From NCBI GenBank assembly GCA_964613055.1, contig CAZTGD010000035.1, positions 1 through 21,956 on the forward strand: a stretch of DNA of 21,956 bases, in the 5' to 3' direction. The notes under the pieces are model-generated. The model saw only the letters and a list, made by a program, of their open reading frames with translations, did no database searches and was not told the origin of the DNA. The position numbers and the translations under genes are program-made. This document shows, in pieces, positions 14,219 through 21,911 of the stretch (within the stretch, counting starts at the first letter, position 1; each line of letters begins with the position of its first letter). The stretch is from JAXGMQ01 sp964613055 (GTDB taxonomy: Bacteria; Caldisericota; Caldisericia; JAAYUI01).

Positions 14219-16186
14219 CTACAGTGCTTTCTCTATCATCGATGATACCTTTGCACCATCAACTCTTCCAAAAAGAGATCTGATGACCCTACCTTTTACC
14301 CAACGTTTTTTAGCTTCTATCTTTGTGAAAACAACCTTTTCTGCTCTATCCAAGACATCATCAACTATAAACTGAATATCACTGCCTGATGCTGGATCGG
14401 GGTGTTCCCATAGATACTTAGGATCGCCAGCAATAGAGAATAATTCATTCTTTATCGCCTCTTTTGGCAGATTATCTTTAACAGCTGAAGAAACAACATC
14501 CACGATTGTTTTTTCATCTATAGAGTTAAGCTTTCTTCGTCCAAAGACGCGTCTAATGTGGGTCATCCAGTTAACGATCAGTTCTGCAGATAAGGAAGGT
14601 CTGAAGGCAGCATCAACCAATCTATCGAAGAGCTTTGCTCTGGGATGGATGGCAAGCTTTCTGGCGACAGTTTTGTGTATTCCCAACTTTTCGTACTTCT
14701 CTTCTCTTTCCCACGGTCTTTGGGATGTTATCTGCTGAATACGTTCAATTCGATCTTTGTATATTCTGACAGGTGGTGAGTCAGTATCCGGATACATGCG
14801 GTCTGGGCCTGGTAATATCCTCTCAAAGTCTGTTCTATAACCATCCTGCATGTGTTGTCTGGTTTCCTCTGGGATCCCTTCAAGGGCGTCATTTGCCCTG
14901 AGCAGAATCTCATTGACGGCTACTTCAATGTCTTTTTTATCTCCCCAAACGAGAATCACTTCATCGTTGGGTCTTGCTGATATAACTCTTTGAATGGGTT
15001 CCCAATCACCAGGATAGAGGTTCCCCGCAGACTTCCAGGTTATGTTGGGCATCTGGTCAAGACAGGCGATTACTCTAACTCTTCCAGCAAATTCATCACC
15101 AAATGTGTGGTCTGGTTCTACTTCTGTCGATAGTACATCCTCAAACTGCACTAGTTTTATTGCATATACCAAAAAATCTTTGGCAATAGCATTTTTAATA
15201 TCCAGATTCGACGTGCCTTTTAGAAGACGAGTAACATCGAAAACCTGTTTCTGTTTCAATTCATTTAACTCATGCAGTCGATCCTGTTCTTTCAAATCAG
15301 GACTCAACTTCTCGTTGTATGTGAGTCCATTCCTCAACAGCCTGTCCCTTATCGACAAAAGAGCCAGCTGTCTTTGTGCCTCTGTTACCAGCAGTGGGGG
15401 GATGTATCCGGTTTTTGGTACACCTTTTATCTCAATCCTAGGTCCACCAGTGATAGAGCTGTTCACATCCTGTCTAGCAGTTCCTATGCCTCTTCTAACC
15501 CTTCCAGAAGCCCTTAACAGCCTTCCAAGCAATTCATCCACTTCACCACACTCTTGAGGTGTCCTCATGTCTGGATAGGTGACGATCTCCACCAGAGGTA
15601 TACCCAATCTGTCGGTCTTGAAGGTTATCTTGTGTCCAATATCTGATACCTCTCTACAGGAGTCCTCCTCGATGGCAAGCTGTTGAATACGTATCTTTCG
15701 ACCTTTATATGGAATCCAACCATCTATGCCAACAATAGCCGTTCGTTGAAAACCAGTTGGGATTGAACCATCAAGATACTGCTTTCGGGTTATATGAACC
15801 TCGTCTACAAGCTGACAATTAAGCATCAATGCAATTTCAATAGCATAATCAAGAGCCTGTTGATTGATTGGGAATGGGGGTGTGTCATCCATTTCATACG
15901 TACACACATAATCCCTGTACAGCAGGTAATTCACTTCCTTCTTCGTCTTGAACTCCATCAATGCAGTACCATCATATGTACCCATCTCTGAAAGCGTTGG
16001 GCGCATATGCCTAACAATCCTGCCGTCTGGTTCAGTCTTCTGGTAACCCACAGGGCATCTGCAGAACAGTTTTTTATCCGTATCCAACTGCTGATGTATC
16101 TCGAGTCCCGACTTGAAGCCAATCTTGTTGTAATATTCTATATCATCAAAGTTAGTCTGCTTTTTCATCGGTGAGATTCTATTCAT
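14219..16186 (-). CDS. gatE: Glu-tRNA(Gln) amidotransferase subunit E (archaeal type)
   Basis: GatE, the tRNA-binding kinase/transamidase subunit of GatDE (EC 6.3.5.7), activates Glu on Glu-tRNA(Gln) and amidates it with ammonia from GatD. About 655 residues, the GatE rather than the shorter GatB size. Seen: GFKSGLEIHQQLDT (about 24-37), KLFCRCP, EEDSCREVSDIG, FKTDRLGIPLVEI, GTARQDVNSSI, then the AspRS-like insertion that marks GatE (about 260-400, with KSAGNLYPGDW), then DTDSPPVRI and the helical YqeY-like tail. The start is uncertain: ATG 16186 or 16168, as neither has a strong RBS, and an in-frame TTG exists at 16252 inside the upstream gene. It is 38 bases downstream of the hydrolase and probably co-transcribed with it. 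Classically archaeal. Confidence 0.95.
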   Translation of the reverse strand: MNRISPMKKQTNFDDIEYYNKIGFKSGLEIHQQLDTDKKLFCRCPVGYQKTEPDGRIVRHMRPTLSEMGTYDGTALMEFKTKKEVNYLLYRDYVCTYEMDDTPPFPINQQALDYAIEIALMLNCQLVDEVHITRKQYLDGSIPTGFQRTAIVGIDGWIPYKGRKIRIQQLAIEEDSCREVSDIGHKITFKTDRLGIPLVEIVTYPDMRTPQECGEVDELLGRLLRASGRVRRGIGTARQDVNSSITGGPRIEIKGVPKTGYIPPLLVTEAQRQLALLSIRDRLLRNGLTYNEKLSPDLKEQDRLHELNELKQKQVFDVTRLLKGTSNLDIKNAIAKDFLVYAIKLVQFEDVLSTEVEPDHTFGDEFAGRVRVIACLDQMPNITWKSAGNLYPGDWEPIQRVISARPNDEVILVWGDKKDIEVAVNEILLRANDALEGIPEETRQHMQDGYRTDFERILPGPDRMYPDTDSPPVRIYKDRIERIQQITSQRPWEREEKYEKLGIHKTVARKLAIHPRAKLFDRLVDAAFRPSLSAELIVNWMTHIRRVFGRRKLNSIDEKTIVDVVSSAVKDNLPKEAIKNELFSIAGDPKYLWEHPDPASGSDIQFIVDDVLDRAEKVVFTKIEAKKRWVKGRVIRSLFGRVDGAKVSSMIEKAL

Positions 16187-16224
16187 CACCGGATGATCCA
16201 CAATAAAAATTGCAGACTCTAAGA

Positions 16225-17406
16225 TTAAAAGATACTCAGAAGCAACTTCCAATCATCAATGTCAATCCTGCCATCTGGATTAAGGTCAGCGAGTGGATTC
16301 CATGCATCAGAAGCTGGTTTACCGTTTTCATCTGTGCCCTTCATTCCAAATACTTGAGCGAATTCAAACATATCCATTATGTTGATTGCTCCATCCATAT
16401 TCAGATCTCCCAAGAACTCTGGTTCAAGGTATCTGGCAAGATGTGCAACAGTAAGTCTACATATCTCATCAAAACTGGGTTCAAGGGGTTTGTTCTTATC
16501 AGAGGGTTTGAATCCATGAGTTCCATTGTTTGCGCAGATCAGAACACAATTCGAACCACTTTCATAAGTTTCTTTTACCATCTGTGTCGCTTGAGCATAG
16601 GGAACAACATCATCTCTGTCACCATGAATCAACATCAGAGGGGGATCATCTTCCGAGACATACGCAATAGAAGATGTTGAGTATGCCAGGTCATAACACT
16701 CCTCGATGCTTGACTTGCCAAACAGGCATTCGATGTGTGCCAACGCTCTATTTCTATCAATCTGGTTAAACATGGTCGTGAAGTCATTTGATCCAAACCA
16801 CCCAACAACCGCTGACACTCCACTAGAATATTCAAGATAACCTTCGCCCTCCAATCCATCGTTATCATCTGCAGTACAGATTATGTTGACAAGATGCCCG
16901 CCAGCAGATGAACCCCACAGTCCTATTCTATCAGGATTAAATCCCAAATCGTTTGCATGCGCACGCAGATATCTTATAGCGAGTTTACAGTCCTGTATTT
17001 GAACGGGCATCTTCGCTTCTGGACAGAGGCGGTAGTTAATGGACGCCGTTGCAAATCCGAGTTGCGATAACATTATCATCACGGGATTGCGTATCAACCC
17101 ACCCTTATCACCTGATTTGAATCCACCTCCGTGGATAAACACAGCCAATGGCACATCCTGATCGCGACAGATAGACGGCTTGAAGAAATCGAGCTTCTGG
17201 TGTTTGTGACTGCCATACTCGATATCAATGTGCTTTAACAGTATCGGTCTCTTAACCCTGTGATCAGGGGGCAAAGGTCCTGGAACAATCCTGTCTCCCA
17301 GTTTCCATTCCCTCTCGGCAACGACAGAGGGAAGAACAACTCTACCTATTGTGAGTATTATTGATATAAAAAATATTGACAGAAAGATGCTTGTAAATAG
17401 TTTCAT
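16225..17406 (-). CDS. secreted alpha/beta hydrolase (esterase-like) with C-terminal dockerin
   Basis: About 393 residues. A signal peptide or anchor (MKLFTSIFLSIFFISIILTI) is followed by an esterase/lipase fold with oxyanion motif HGGGF (92-96), nucleophile elbow GSSAG (Ser167), acid HGDRDDVVP (Asp265) and catalytic His297 in NNGTHGF. The BD-FAE-like order and ASINYRLCPEAKMP suggest a carboxylesterase acting on esterified polymers or small esters; the substrate is unknown. The C-terminus has two calcium-binding dockerin repeats, DLNMDGAINIMDMFEFAQVF and DLNPDGRIDIDDWKLLLS. ATG 17406 is preferred: it has GAGGA 6 bases upstream, starts the signal peptide, and lies downstream of a strong promoter. 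An upstream in-frame ATG at 17454 falls inside the promoter. Confidence 0.88.
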   Translation of the reverse strand: MKLFTSIFLSIFFISIILTIGRVVLPSVVAEREWKLGDRIVPGPLPPDHRVKRPILLKHIDIEYGSHKHQKLDFFKPSICRDQDVPLAVFIHGGGFKSGDKGGLIRNPVMIMLSQLGFATASINYRLCPEAKMPVQIQDCKLAIRYLRAHANDLGFNPDRIGLWGSSAGGHLVNIICTADDNDGLEGEGYLEYSSGVSAVVGWFGSNDFTTMFNQIDRNRALAHIECLFGKSSIEECYDLAYSTSSIAYVSEDDPPLMLIHGDRDDVVPYAQATQMVKETYESGSNCVLICANNGTHGFKPSDKNKPLEPSFDEICRLTVAHLARYLEPEFLGDLNMDGAINIMDMFEFAQVFGMKGTDENGKPASDAWNPLADLNPDGRIDIDDWKLLLSIF

Positions 17407-17431
17407 ATGTATCCTCTCATCTGCTGTATAG

Positions 17432-17461
17432 ATTATACGTACATAATAATGCACATGTCAG
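17432..17461 (-). promoter_or_regulatory. sigma70-type promoter for hydrolase-gatE
   Basis: On the minus strand, CTGACA (17456-17461), 18 bases, TATAAT (17432-17437, perfect). The expected start point gives a leader of about 20 bases containing GAGGA. It rules out the upstream ATG at 17454 as the start and supports a bacterial host. Confidence 0.75.
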
Positions 17462-17466
17462 GCAGT

Positions 17467-17495
17467 TTGCAAATATCTAACAGTGTTTGTAGAAT
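17467..17495 (+). promoter_or_regulatory. sigma70-type promoter for the KAP NTPase gene
   Basis: TTGCAA (17467-17472), 17 bases, TAGAAT (17490-17495). Its -35 lies only 5 bases from the -35 of the divergent hydrolase promoter, so the two are back to back. GGAGG at 17503-17507 serves ATG 17515. Confidence 0.65.
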
Positions 17496-17514
17496 TAGAA
17501 ACTGGAGGTAAACA

Positions 17515-18963
17515 ATGGCTGAGAATGATAAAATACTTCTTGATGATATGGCAATAGATGCCATCAAAGACGATAAGTTCGGATTCAAAGAGCACGCCAA
17601 GAGATATGCAAGACTCGTTGCAGGGAAAAATTCACCAGAGTACATATCAGTGGGCATCTCTGGTTCATGGGGTTCGGGGAAATCAAGCATGCTCAACTTG
17701 GTCAAATGCTATTTAACTAATAAAGAGCATTATTATGAATTATTTCATGAGGAATTACAAGAGAATGAAGCAGAAAACAAAAAAGTGCTGGAAAAAGAGA
17801 TGCCAATCGTTGTTCAGTTTGATCCATGGTTCTTTGGGTCAGAGGAGAAGATAATCGAATCATTCTTCTTCAGACTTGCTAAAGTAATTAATAAACACAA
17901 TAATAGAAAAATAAACAAAAGTATTAGCAAAGGATTACTCTGTTTGTCAAAAGCGATAAAGATCGGTGGGAATTTAATTCCTATGCTCAATTCGATCGGA
18001 GATCTGACTGACGAGTTAGCCGATGTTTTGTTAAATAGCAAGGAAAATGATGATTTCTTTGAAATCAAACATGAGTTGCAAGACAATCTTAATAAATTAA
18101 ATAAAAGAGTTATTATCCTTATTGATGACATGGATAGACTGCAGGCTAGTGAAACACTCACCATGCTGAAGATCATCCGATTGGTAACTGATCTCCCAAG
18201 AATAAATACAATCATTGCCTTTGACCAGAATGCAACTGCAAATTCAATATCTCAAAAAGTTGGTGGTGATGGATATGGTTATGTAAAGAAGATGATCAAT
18301 GTTCCAACTTACCTTCCTAAAATACAGGGACAGGAAAAAAATGTATACCTTGCAAAAAACTATGAAAGAATAGCAGCAACTCATTGTGTTATACTAAATC
18401 GAGGGATTCCAATAAGTCAAAGAGTTAATACTGAATTTGCTGAAAAAAGTATAAGAACAATCAGACAAGCAAAAAATGTACTAAACATGTTTGAATACAT
18501 TATTACGATACTCAATAAAGAAGTTGAGTTCTGGGATGTATTGGGAATTTGTATCCTTTTTTATTATTATTCAGATGTTTTTGATGCTTTTTCGTTCTAT
18601 CAATTCCCTTTTGGTTGCGATAATAATAGAAAAAGAGTTATTGTGGGAAAAATGACAGGCAAGATAAAAGAGAAAGTTGTCCAAGAATTCAATATCAATC
18701 CAAACGATCCAATATTTAGATATCTAAACCAGTTTACTATATCAAAAGACAAGAATGGACATGAAATTATGGATGAAGCAAAAATGCAAATACCAGAACA
18801 CCCAAATACAATACATAGCATACAGAATCATGACAAGTATTTTTGTCTATTACGCAAATGGAAGAATAGAATTATTAATCTGAAAGTCGAAGACAGATTG
18901 ACTCTAAAAGACAGTGTGAAAATATATAAAACAAATAAACAACCCAACAAGGCAGAAGCATAA
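17515..18963 (+). CDS. KAP-family P-loop NTPase
   Basis: A 482-residue protein of the KAP P-loop NTPase family. Walker A GSWGSGKSS (50-58), the KAP-typical VVQFDPWFFGSEEKI (99-113), Walker B VIILIDDMDRL (199-209), a sensor-like IIAFDQNA (233-240) and YVKKMINVPTYLP (256-268) are all clear. The segment between Walker A and B, where many KAP proteins carry membrane helices, is here polar to amphipathic, so a soluble or peripheral form is likely. The C-terminal third has no domain I recognise. Base composition is distinctly AT-rich: three 60-base lines counted are 32-35 percent GC, against about 48-50 in gatD and ligA lines. This suggests recent acquisition. KAP ATPases occur in sporadic, sometimes defence-related settings, but no partner gene is adjacent. 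The role is unknown. Confidence 0.9.
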   Translation: MAENDKILLDDMAIDAIKDDKFGFKEHAKRYARLVAGKNSPEYISVGISGSWGSGKSSMLNLVKCYLTNKEHYYELFHEELQENEAENKKVLEKEMPIVVQFDPWFFGSEEKIIESFFFRLAKVINKHNNRKINKSISKGLLCLSKAIKIGGNLIPMLNSIGDLTDELADVLLNSKENDDFFEIKHELQDNLNKLNKRVIILIDDMDRLQASETLTMLKIIRLVTDLPRINTIIAFDQNATANSISQKVGGDGYGYVKKMINVPTYLPKIQGQEKNVYLAKNYERIAATHCVILNRGIPISQRVNTEFAEKSIRTIRQAKNVLNMFEYIITILNKEVEFWDVLGICILFYYYSDVFDAFSFYQFPFGCDNNRKRVIVGKMTGKIKEKVVQEFNINPNDPIFRYLNQFTISKDKNGHEIMDEAKMQIPEHPNTIHSIQNHDKYFCLLRKWKNRIINLKVEDRLTLKDSVKIYKTNKQPNKAEA

Positions 18964-19032
18964 TATAATAAGTCATAATCCAAAAAAACTACTTTTATAT
19001 AACCTGATCTAACTAAATATCGCTTAGTATCA

Positions 19033-20415
19033 CTATTTAATATGCTTACTCAAGTATTCTTCAATCTCCGGCAGTCCACCCTGGAATACCAGATAACCAT
19101 CGGGTGGCTCTCGTTCCGTGATCTCATCGTTGATAATGTCTTCGACCATCAGCTTGTGGACCTCGTCATGGTCGTGTGAGTGTCCCAGCGCCCAACCCAG
19201 CTTGATATAAGCACACTCAGGAGTCATGTTGTCTGCCGACTGAACACCCATATCCAGCAGGTCCCTGCCCGTATCATAGACATACATCTGCGCAAAGCCC
19301 CACATGGTCTGGACGGTCATGTACACATGGACACCTGAATCGATGGCTCTTCTTAAGGGGTCATACAGAGGTTTATTAACATGCCCAAGACCCGTTCCAG
19401 CGATGAGGATCCCCTTGTATCCGCGTTCAACAAGTGAATCAATGATGTCTGGTTTCATGCCTGGGTAGTAGTACACTATTGTTACTCTGTCATCATAGGC
19501 AGTGTCGATCTTGACGTTTCGATCGTTCCGTCTCCTTTTAAAGACTTTCTTTATGGGGGAGACACTGTCGGGTGTACACATGCCAACGGGAATATCGCTG
19601 AGGGTTCTAAATGTGGAGCGGTATGAGCTGTGCATCTTGCGAACTCGAGTACCCCTGTGAAGCAGGTTGTATGAGTCTGACGTTGGTCCAAACATACACA
19701 CCAACACCTCGGCTATCTCTCCGTTGGCTGATGCATTGCATGCGCACTGAAGGTTGAATGCCGCATCAGAGGATGGTCTGTCAGATGATCGTTGAGAGCC
19801 AACCATAATCACAGGTACTGGAGAATCCTGCACCATAAACGAAAGAGCCGCGGCTGTGTGGTGCATCGTATCAGTTCCATGACCGATGACAATCCCATCT
19901 GCTCCTCGGTTTATCTCTCTGCCTATGGCTTCTGCCAGGATTCGATACTGCTCCCAGCTCATGTTCTCTGAGAAGACCCCAAACAGCTTCTCTGTTTTAA
20001 GGTTGCAGATGTCCGCTAATTCTGGGACAGCACCATACAACTCACCCGGACTGAAAGCGGGGATGACAGCTCCTGTTCTATAGTCCAGCCTTGAAGCTAT
20101 TGTTCCACCAGTACCGAGAAGCGTTACATTCTTTCTGGAATCATCATATGGAAACTCCTGTTCTGGTATCTTGTACTTGGCTTCCCTGTATCCCAGCTCT
20201 TTTATCGATTTGATATTTTCAACTGCTATACCAATGTTGTAACCCGTATTCAGCTTGAGCACAACGTGAAGGTCATCCGCCTGTTCAGCACGGGGGAGTA
20301 TTATCCCGGTGAAGACACCCTTTGTGGTTTCAATATCAACCTTTGCCCAAACCCTTGCGGAATGAGCCTTTAGCGCATCAAATGCTCTACCTTTGTATCC
20401 AGACATTTCACTCAT
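19033..20415 (-). CDS. gatD: Glu-tRNA(Gln) amidotransferase subunit D (archaeal type)
   Basis: GatD is the glutaminase subunit of GatDE, with an L-asparaginase fold; it releases ammonia for GatE. It has 460 residues. The N-terminal small domain specific to GatD is present (VWAKVDIETTKGVFTGIILP, about 22-41), which separates it from free asparaginases. Catalytic residues are visible: Thr105 in LGTGGTIAS, Thr181-Asp182 in GHGTDTM, and Lys260 in RVRKMHSSYRS. VGSQRSSDRPSSDAAFN is also typical. The start is ATG 20415 or ATG 20406; neither has a clear RBS, and a TAGATA box ends 9 bases before 20415, so leaderless expression is possible. It lies 3 kb from gatE, with the KAP gene and hydrolase between. 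Confidence 0.95.
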   Translation of the reverse strand: MSEMSGYKGRAFDALKAHSARVWAKVDIETTKGVFTGIILPRAEQADDLHVVLKLNTGYNIGIAVENIKSIKELGYREAKYKIPEQEFPYDDSRKNVTLLGTGGTIASRLDYRTGAVIPAFSPGELYGAVPELADICNLKTEKLFGVFSENMSWEQYRILAEAIGREINRGADGIVIGHGTDTMHHTAAALSFMVQDSPVPVIMVGSQRSSDRPSSDAAFNLQCACNASANGEIAEVLVCMFGPTSDSYNLLHRGTRVRKMHSSYRSTFRTLSDIPVGMCTPDSVSPIKKVFKRRRNDRNVKIDTAYDDRVTIVYYYPGMKPDIIDSLVERGYKGILIAGTGLGHVNKPLYDPLRRAIDSGVHVYMTVQTMWGFAQMYVYDTGRDLLDMGVQSADNMTPECAYIKLGWALGHSHDHDEVHKLMVEDIINDEITEREPPDGYLVFQGGLPEIEEYLSKHIK

Positions 20416-20421
20416 GAGTGA
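20408..20421. repeat. 14-bp palindrome centred on the gatD start codon
   Basis: TCACTCATGAGTGA is a perfect palindrome that includes ATG 20415. It could be an operator if transcription starts here, or reflect choice between ATG 20415 and ATG 20406. Chance cannot be excluded. Confidence 0.25.
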
Positions 20422-20520
20422 GACTATCTACAAATTCACGATAAAAAACAAGGAAAGAAGCACGAGGTTTCTAGCCGTTCATTTTACCTGATTTTATTGT
20501 TACCTTACCAGTTCCATACC

Positions 20521-20549
20521 TTGACTGATTTCTGCTAGATATTTAGAAT
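20521..20549 (+). promoter_or_regulatory. sigma70-type promoter of the PQQ-propeller gene
   Basis: TTGACT (20521-20526), 17 bases, TAGAAT (20544-20549). The start point is expected near 20556, just upstream of AAGGAGG (20561-20567) and ATG 20574. Confidence 0.75.
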
Positions 20550-20573
20550 CATGGCACGCTAAGGAGGAACAGC

Positions 20574-21794
20574 ATGAAAAAGATCGTTGTAATAGCAGTA
20601 CTCGTTGCACTCGTAGGTCTCGCATTCGTAATGCCGGCGAATGTTACTGAAACAAAAGCAGGTGGCTACTTCCAGTCATTGGTTCCGGTTGTGTATGAGG
20701 AAATGGTCATTACCGGAATGGGTGACAGTGGTCTCTACGCTCTCAACCTTGATTCTGGCTCTAAGGTGTGGAGCATTGAAACAACCGACCATGTATTCTC
20801 TTCACCTGAACTTGACGAAGAGAATGGAAAGATATATGCAGTACTAGCAACGGATATATTCCCATACCGTCACATCCACAAGATAGATGCAAAGACCGGT
20901 GACATTGAATGGAAAATGCCTATCACAAAGGGTGTTTTTGGTCAACCTCGCTATGGTGATGGTTATGTGATTGTACCAACAACTGGCGTCAACGCTGGCA
21001 AGGGAACCATTGAGGTATACTCCAGCGATGGTGAGTTTCTTTGGAATTACTGGTTCGGCGGATGGGTTGTTAGCAGACCTCTTATAATTGGAGATGACTT
21101 AATTGTTGCTTCCTTCTTTGGTGAGGTTGAGATACTCAAGCTGGAGGATGGAAAGAAGTCTCGCACCTGGAAGAAGTCATTCAAAACATACGGTTCTGGT
21201 CCATATGCTTGGGATTCAGACAAATCTCCAGGTAACAGGAACGGTGCCGCTATCGAGTGCGACCTAGGTCTATACGAAGGTTCCATTTATTTCGGAAGCT
21301 ATGACAGTCTCCTCTACAAGATAAGTGCTGAAGATGGCACGATGATGGGAAGTGGTTTTGAAGTCAACAACTCTGATTGGATGCATCATGCAACATGGTC
21401 TAGATCAAAACCACTGCTTTATGATGGAAATGTTTATGTTGGCGCTCAAAGCAAGAAGGAGTATAGCGGTCTCTTTAAATTTGCTGATGGTTCATGGGAA
21501 CAGATGGCGTTCTATGACACCGGTGAGAGTGCGTTTGTGGGGTCGAGTCCTGTTGAGGTAAATGGTAATATCGTTTTTGGAACAGATGACGGTAGGATCA
21601 TATGCGTGGATACAGATCTCAATGAAGTATGGCAGGTAAACCCAGGTCATCAATATATCTCCAACAGACCAGCCATCACAGATGGCAAACTCATCTACAC
21701 CGCAAGGACTCAGGCAAAAGACAGACATGACGACTTGAAGGTCATCTGCCTGAATGCTGAGGATGGAGAGATCATCTGGGAAAAGAATAGGTAA
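20574..21794 (+). CDS. secreted PQQ-type beta-propeller repeat protein
   Basis: 406 residues. A signal peptide (MKKIVVIAVLVALVGLAFVM, cleavage probably before residue 30) is followed by repeated beta-propeller blades with the PQQ/quinoprotein-like A-x-D-x(2)-TG-x(3)-W pattern: LYALNLDSGSKVWSIE (54-69), IHKIDAKTGDIEWKM (101-115), IEVYSSDGEFLWNYW (146-160), IICVDTDLNEVWQV and the last, VICLNAEDGEIIWEK, ending the protein. No dehydrogenase active-site Asp/Cys-Cys pair or haem site is seen, so it is more like a BamB-type scaffold than an enzyme. It is a single-gene unit with its own strong promoter, AAGGAGG site and intrinsic terminator, suggesting high expression. The partner is unknown. Confidence 0.88.
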   Translation: MKKIVVIAVLVALVGLAFVMPANVTETKAGGYFQSLVPVVYEEMVITGMGDSGLYALNLDSGSKVWSIETTDHVFSSPELDEENGKIYAVLATDIFPYRHIHKIDAKTGDIEWKMPITKGVFGQPRYGDGYVIVPTTGVNAGKGTIEVYSSDGEFLWNYWFGGWVVSRPLIIGDDLIVASFFGEVEILKLEDGKKSRTWKKSFKTYGSGPYAWDSDKSPGNRNGAAIECDLGLYEGSIYFGSYDSLLYKISAEDGTMMGSGFEVNNSDWMHHATWSRSKPLLYDGNVYVGAQSKKEYSGLFKFADGSWEQMAFYDTGESAFVGSSPVEVNGNIVFGTDDGRIICVDTDLNEVWQVNPGHQYISNRPAITDGKLIYTARTQAKDRHDDLKVICLNAEDGEIIWEKNR

Positions 21795-21835
21795 TATGGA
21801 TAATATCCCAAAATAGCAATTGATATATCAACAAA

Positions 21836-21871
21836 CCCCCGAAAGGCTGAGCTTCTCGGGGGTTTTCTTTT
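21836..21871 (+). terminator. intrinsic (rho-independent) terminator
   Basis: CCCCCGAAAGGC pairs with GCTTCTCGGGGG (one mismatch, one G-T) around the loop TGA, followed by TTTTCTTTT. It lies about 42 bases after the PQQ-propeller stop. The complement also carries a T-rich run after the stem, so it can serve a convergent gene. Confidence 0.92.
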
Positions 21872-21911
21872 ATTTAGATGGTAAAGAAAAGAGATTAATG
21901 AAGGGGCTAGC

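Noticed and set aside
14204..14245. ATG with AAGGGGATGAG-like RBS near 14204, 13 codons
   Set aside because: It is very short and runs into the antisense of the gatE end; no other support.
15042..15557. 171-codon plus-strand ORF inside gatE
   Set aside because: Antisense to conserved gatE codons; Ser/Leu-rich shadow translation without a start signal.
16187..16252. TTG-initiated N-terminal extension of GatE
   Set aside because: It overlaps the hydrolase end, has no RBS at usable distance, and GatE proteins normally begin shortly before the GLEIHQQ motif.
17407..17454. ATG 17454 as the start of the hydrolase
   Set aside because: It falls between the -35 and -10 of a near-consensus promoter; ATG 17406 has an RBS and starts the signal peptide.
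20574..21794. Calling the propeller protein a PQQ-dependent dehydrogenase or BamB
   Set aside because: No active-site or haem residues for a dehydrogenase, no lipobox, and the context does not point to the BAM complex.
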